A stretch of 64,000 nucleotides of DNA. Source: Flavimaricola sp. Lineage in GTDB: Bacteria > Pseudomonadota > Alphaproteobacteria > Rhodobacterales > Rhodobacteraceae. The stretch spans positions 20,052-84,051 of the forward strand of contig JAQWWH010000005.1 in assembly GCA_029255105.1 (NCBI GenBank), read 5' to 3'. Shown piece after piece: positions 61,682 through 64,000 of the stretch. Both the position numbers and the translations under genes were made by a program. Numbering within the stretch: position 1 is the first letter of the stretch; each line of letters starts with the position of its first letter. The notes under the pieces are model-generated. The model made no database searches, was not told the DNA's origin, and saw only the letters and a list, made by a program, of their open reading frames with translations.

Positions 61682-63973
61682 CTAGCCGTAGTGGGCCACA
61701 GGCGTCCCGGCGAGGGCGGACATGTTCAAAAGCCCGCGCGCCGTGATCGACGGGGTCACGATATGGGCCTTGTTGCCCATGCCCATCAGGATCGGGCCGA
61801 CCTCCAGCCCGCCGCCTTTCATCTTGAGGATGTTGCGCACCCCCGATGCGGCATCCGAATTGGCAAAGACCAATGTGTTGGCCGCCCCGGTGAACCGCGA
61901 CTGTGGGAAGTTCCGCGCCCGCAGTTCGGGGTCGAGGGCGCTGTCGACATGCATCTCGCCTTCATAGGCAAAGTCGCGCGGCACACTGTCGAGGATCTCA
62001 AGCGTCGCCCGCATCCGGCGACCTGTATCGCAATCAAGGTTCCCAAATTGCGAATGCGAGCAAAGGGCAATCTTCGGCTCTATGCCAAAGCGGCGAACGT
62101 GACGGGCGCAGGCCAGCACCGTTTCGGCGATCTGTTCGGGGCTGGGTTCGGGGTGAACCTGGGTGTCGGCGATAAAGAGGGGGCCATCCTCAAGGATCAT
62201 CAGGCTGAGGCCCGCCACGGGATGCAGCGTCGGGCTGCCCAGCACTTGGGTGATGTAATTGAGGTGCCAAAGGAACTGGCCAAAGGTGCCGCAGATCATC
62301 GTGTCGGCCTCATCGCGCTGAACCATGACGGCGGCGATGGCGGTCGAGTTGGTGCGCATGACAGCGCGGGCAATGTCGGGGGTTACGCCCTTGCGCGACA
62401 TGATCTGGTGATAGGTGCCCCAGTAGTCCCGGTAGCGGGGATCGTTCTCGGGGTTCACCACGTTGAAATCCCGTGTCGGCCGGATCGCAAGGCCGGCGCG
62501 TTCGCAGCGGGCCTCGATCACGTCGGGGCGGCCGATCAGAATGGGTGTGTCGGTCGTCTCCTCAAGGATTGCCTGAGAGGCGCGCAGAACCCGCTCATCC
62601 TCGCCCTCGGCAAAGACGATGCGACGGTTGGCGGTCCTTGCGGCCTCGAACACAGGGCGCATGATCAGGGCGGATTTAAAGACCGAGCCGTCCAGCCTTG
62701 CCTTGTAGGCGTTCATATCCTCGATCGGGCGGGTGGCCACACCTGTCTTCATCGCGGCGCTGGCCACGGCAGAGGCCACGACGCCCATCAGGCGCGGGTC
62801 AAAGGGCTTGGGGATCACGTAATCCGCCCCGAAAGTCATCTGCTCCCCATGGTAGGCGGCGGCGGCCTCGGCGCTTGTGGTGGCGCGGGCGAGGGCTGCG
62901 ATACCTTCGATGCAGGCAATCTTCATCTCGTCGTTGATCTCGGTCGCGCCGACATCAAGGGCGCCCCGGAAGATGAAGGGAAAGCACAGCACGTTATTGA
63001 CCTGATTGGGGTAATCGGACCGGCCGGTGGCGATGATGGCATCGGGGGCCACGGCGCGGGCCTCGGCCGGGTCAATCTCGGGCGACGGGTTGGCAAGGGC
63101 AAAGATGACCGGCCGATCCGACATCCGCGCGACCATCTCAGAGGTCAGTACCCCCGGACCGGACAGACCGAGGAACATGTCCGCGCCTTCGATGACGTCT
63201 GCCAAAGTGGCCGGTGTGGTGCCTTGGGCATAGGCGGCCTTTTGCGGCGTCATATCCGCCTCGCGGCCCTCGTAGACAAGGCCCTGCAGGTCGCACAGAA
63301 ACACGTTTTCGCGTTTGACCCCCAGCTTCAGCAGCATGTTGAGGCAGGCAATCCCCGCCGCCCCGCCGCCGGTCGACACGATCTTGATGTCCGAGAACGC
63401 CTTGCCCGCCACGCGCAGGGCATTGGTCGCCGCGGCGCCAACGACGATGGCAGTGCCGTGCTGGTCATCGTGAAAGACGGGGATGTTCATGCGCGACCGG
63501 CAGATGTCTTCGACGATAAAGCAATCGGGGGCCTTGATGTCCTCAAGGTTGATGGCCCCGAAAGTCGGCTCCAGTGCACAGACGATATCGGCAAGCTTGT
63601 AGGGGTCGGCTTCGTTCAGCTCGATGTCAAAACAGTCGATGTTGGCGAACTTCTTGAACAGGACCGCCTTCCCCTCCATCACCGGTTTTGAGGCCAGACC
63701 GCCGATGTTGCCAAGGCCAAGCACTGCGCTGCCGTTCGACACGACGGCCACGAGGTTGCCACGGGCTGTATAGTCGCGGGCGGCATCGGGGTTGTCCCTG
63801 ATCTCGATGCAGGCCTCGGCCACGCCGGGCGAATAGGCGCGGGCCAGGTCCCGACCGTTGGCCAGCGGCTTGGTCGCCCGGATCTCGAGTTTGCCGGGCT
63901 TGGGAAAACGGTGATAATCCAGAGCTGCCTGACGCAGGGCTTCGCGGGTCGTGTCGCGGGAGATATCAGCCAT
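61682..63973 (-). CDS. maeB: NADP-dependent malic enzyme with PTA-like C-terminal domain
   Basis: The protein has 763 residues. The N-terminal malic enzyme part (about 1-425) has the catalytic tyrosine region [32 protein letters not shown], and the cofactor motif [17 protein letters not shown]. The C-terminal part (about 430-763) resembles phosphotransacetylase and senses acetyl-CoA without catalysis. It decarboxylates malate to pyruvate with NADP reduction. The beginning lies inside the window with an ATG at 63973 and AAAGGACC upstream. It is followed by prpE on the same strand after 180 bases. Confidence 0.96.
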   Translation of the reverse strand: MADISRDTTREALRQAALDYHRFPKPGKLEIRATKPLANGRDLARAYSPGVAEACIEIRDNPDAARDYTARGNLVAVVSNGSAVLGLGNIGGLASKPVMEGKAVLFKKFANIDCFDIELNEADPYKLADIVCALEPTFGAINLEDIKAPDCFIVEDICRSRMNIPVFHDDQHGTAIVVGAAATNALRVAGKAFSDIKIVSTGGGAAGIACLNMLLKLGVKRENVFLCDLQGLVYEGREADMTPQKAAYAQGTTPATLADVIEGADMFLGLSGPGVLTSEMVARMSDRPVIFALANPSPEIDPAEARAVAPDAIIATGRSDYPNQVNNVLCFPFIFRGALDVGATEINDEMKIACIEGIAALARATTSAEAAAAYHGEQMTFGADYVIPKPFDPRLMGVVASAVASAAMKTGVATRPIEDMNAYKARLDGSVFKSALIMRPVFEAARTANRRIVFAEGEDERVLRASQAILEETTDTPILIGRPDVIEARCERAGLAIRPTRDFNVVNPENDPRYRDYWGTYHQIMSRKGVTPDIARAVMRTNSTAIAAVMVQRDEADTMICGTFGQFLWHLNYITQVLGSPTLHPVAGLSLMILEDGPLFIADTQVHPEPSPEQIAETVLACARHVRRFGIEPKIALCSHSQFGNLDCDTGRRMRATLEILDSVPRDFAYEGEMHVDSALDPELRARNFPQSRFTGAANTLVFANSDAASGVRNILKMKGGGLEVGPILMGMGNKAHIVTPSITARGLLNMSALAGTPVAHYG

Positions 63974-64000
63974 TGCAGGGTCCTTTGGTGGGATTGTTTA

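Noticed and set aside
61658..63691. Open frame of 677 codons antisense to maeB
   Set aside because: It mirrors the malic enzyme codons and shows no domain, signal or membrane pattern.

Overview
This is high-GC DNA from an alphaproteobacterium. It most resembles a marine Rhodobacteraceae (Roseobacter-type) chromosome. The evidence is gene content and style: an mreBCD-mrdA-rodA block, a bacterial (6-4) photolyase of the PhrB/CryB type, NADP-malic enzyme with a PTA-like tail, PrpE, paired CspA genes, tight operons with 4-base start/stop overlaps, and short 'cctccggc' intergenic repeats. No prophage, insertion sequence or CRISPR array was seen.

1-14.3 kb is a catabolic and transport island that looks built for tricarboxylates. 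On the minus strand, after a shared divergent control region at about 10.0 kb, lie an AbrB-family membrane protein, a gamma-glutamyltranspeptidase-like enzyme, a TctC-type binding protein, a fused TctA-TctB permease, a PrpF/GalD-type isomerase and a ThDP enzyme. On the plus strand lie a GntR/FCD regulator, TcuA and TcuB (tricarballylate to cis-aconitate) and an isocitrate/isopropylmalate-type dehydrogenase. A LysR regulator is cut by the left edge. TcuAB explains the first oxidation; the isomerase, beta-decarboxylating dehydrogenase and ThDP enzyme suggest a longer route whose substrate I cannot name.

14.3-18.8 kb holds a small membrane protein and a three-subunit molybdenum hydroxylase with its own MoaD-like sulfur carrier. 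18.9-27.9 kb is mixed: YaeQ, a 2OG-type oxygenase, a TetR remnant, tRNA-Gln, a BON-MscS channel broken by a one-base shift, capsule-export genes kpsE and kpsT, NhaA, a family-4-like uracil-DNA glycosylase and an SseB-like protein.

27.9-34.5 kb is the rod-shape operon mreB-mreC-mreD-mrdA-rodA followed by a ghrA-like reductase. leuA (34.9-36.4 kb) has a leucine-rich leader peptide and an attenuator-like hairpin. Then come an SDR and the photolyase, a secreted MORN-repeat protein built by duplication of nine repeats, NadE, a PKHD hydroxylase, a DUF1801 protein, an MFS pump, PfkB, a Tat-exported metallo-beta-lactamase-fold protein, a metallopeptidase, GltX, a gamma-glutamylcyclotransferase-like protein, the YbbAP-TesA module, an SRAP-family protein lacking its catalytic cysteine, two cold-shock genes, small envelope proteins, a PCu(A)C copper chaperone with a DUF2946-like partner, GlyA, NAD kinase, PrpE and MaeB.
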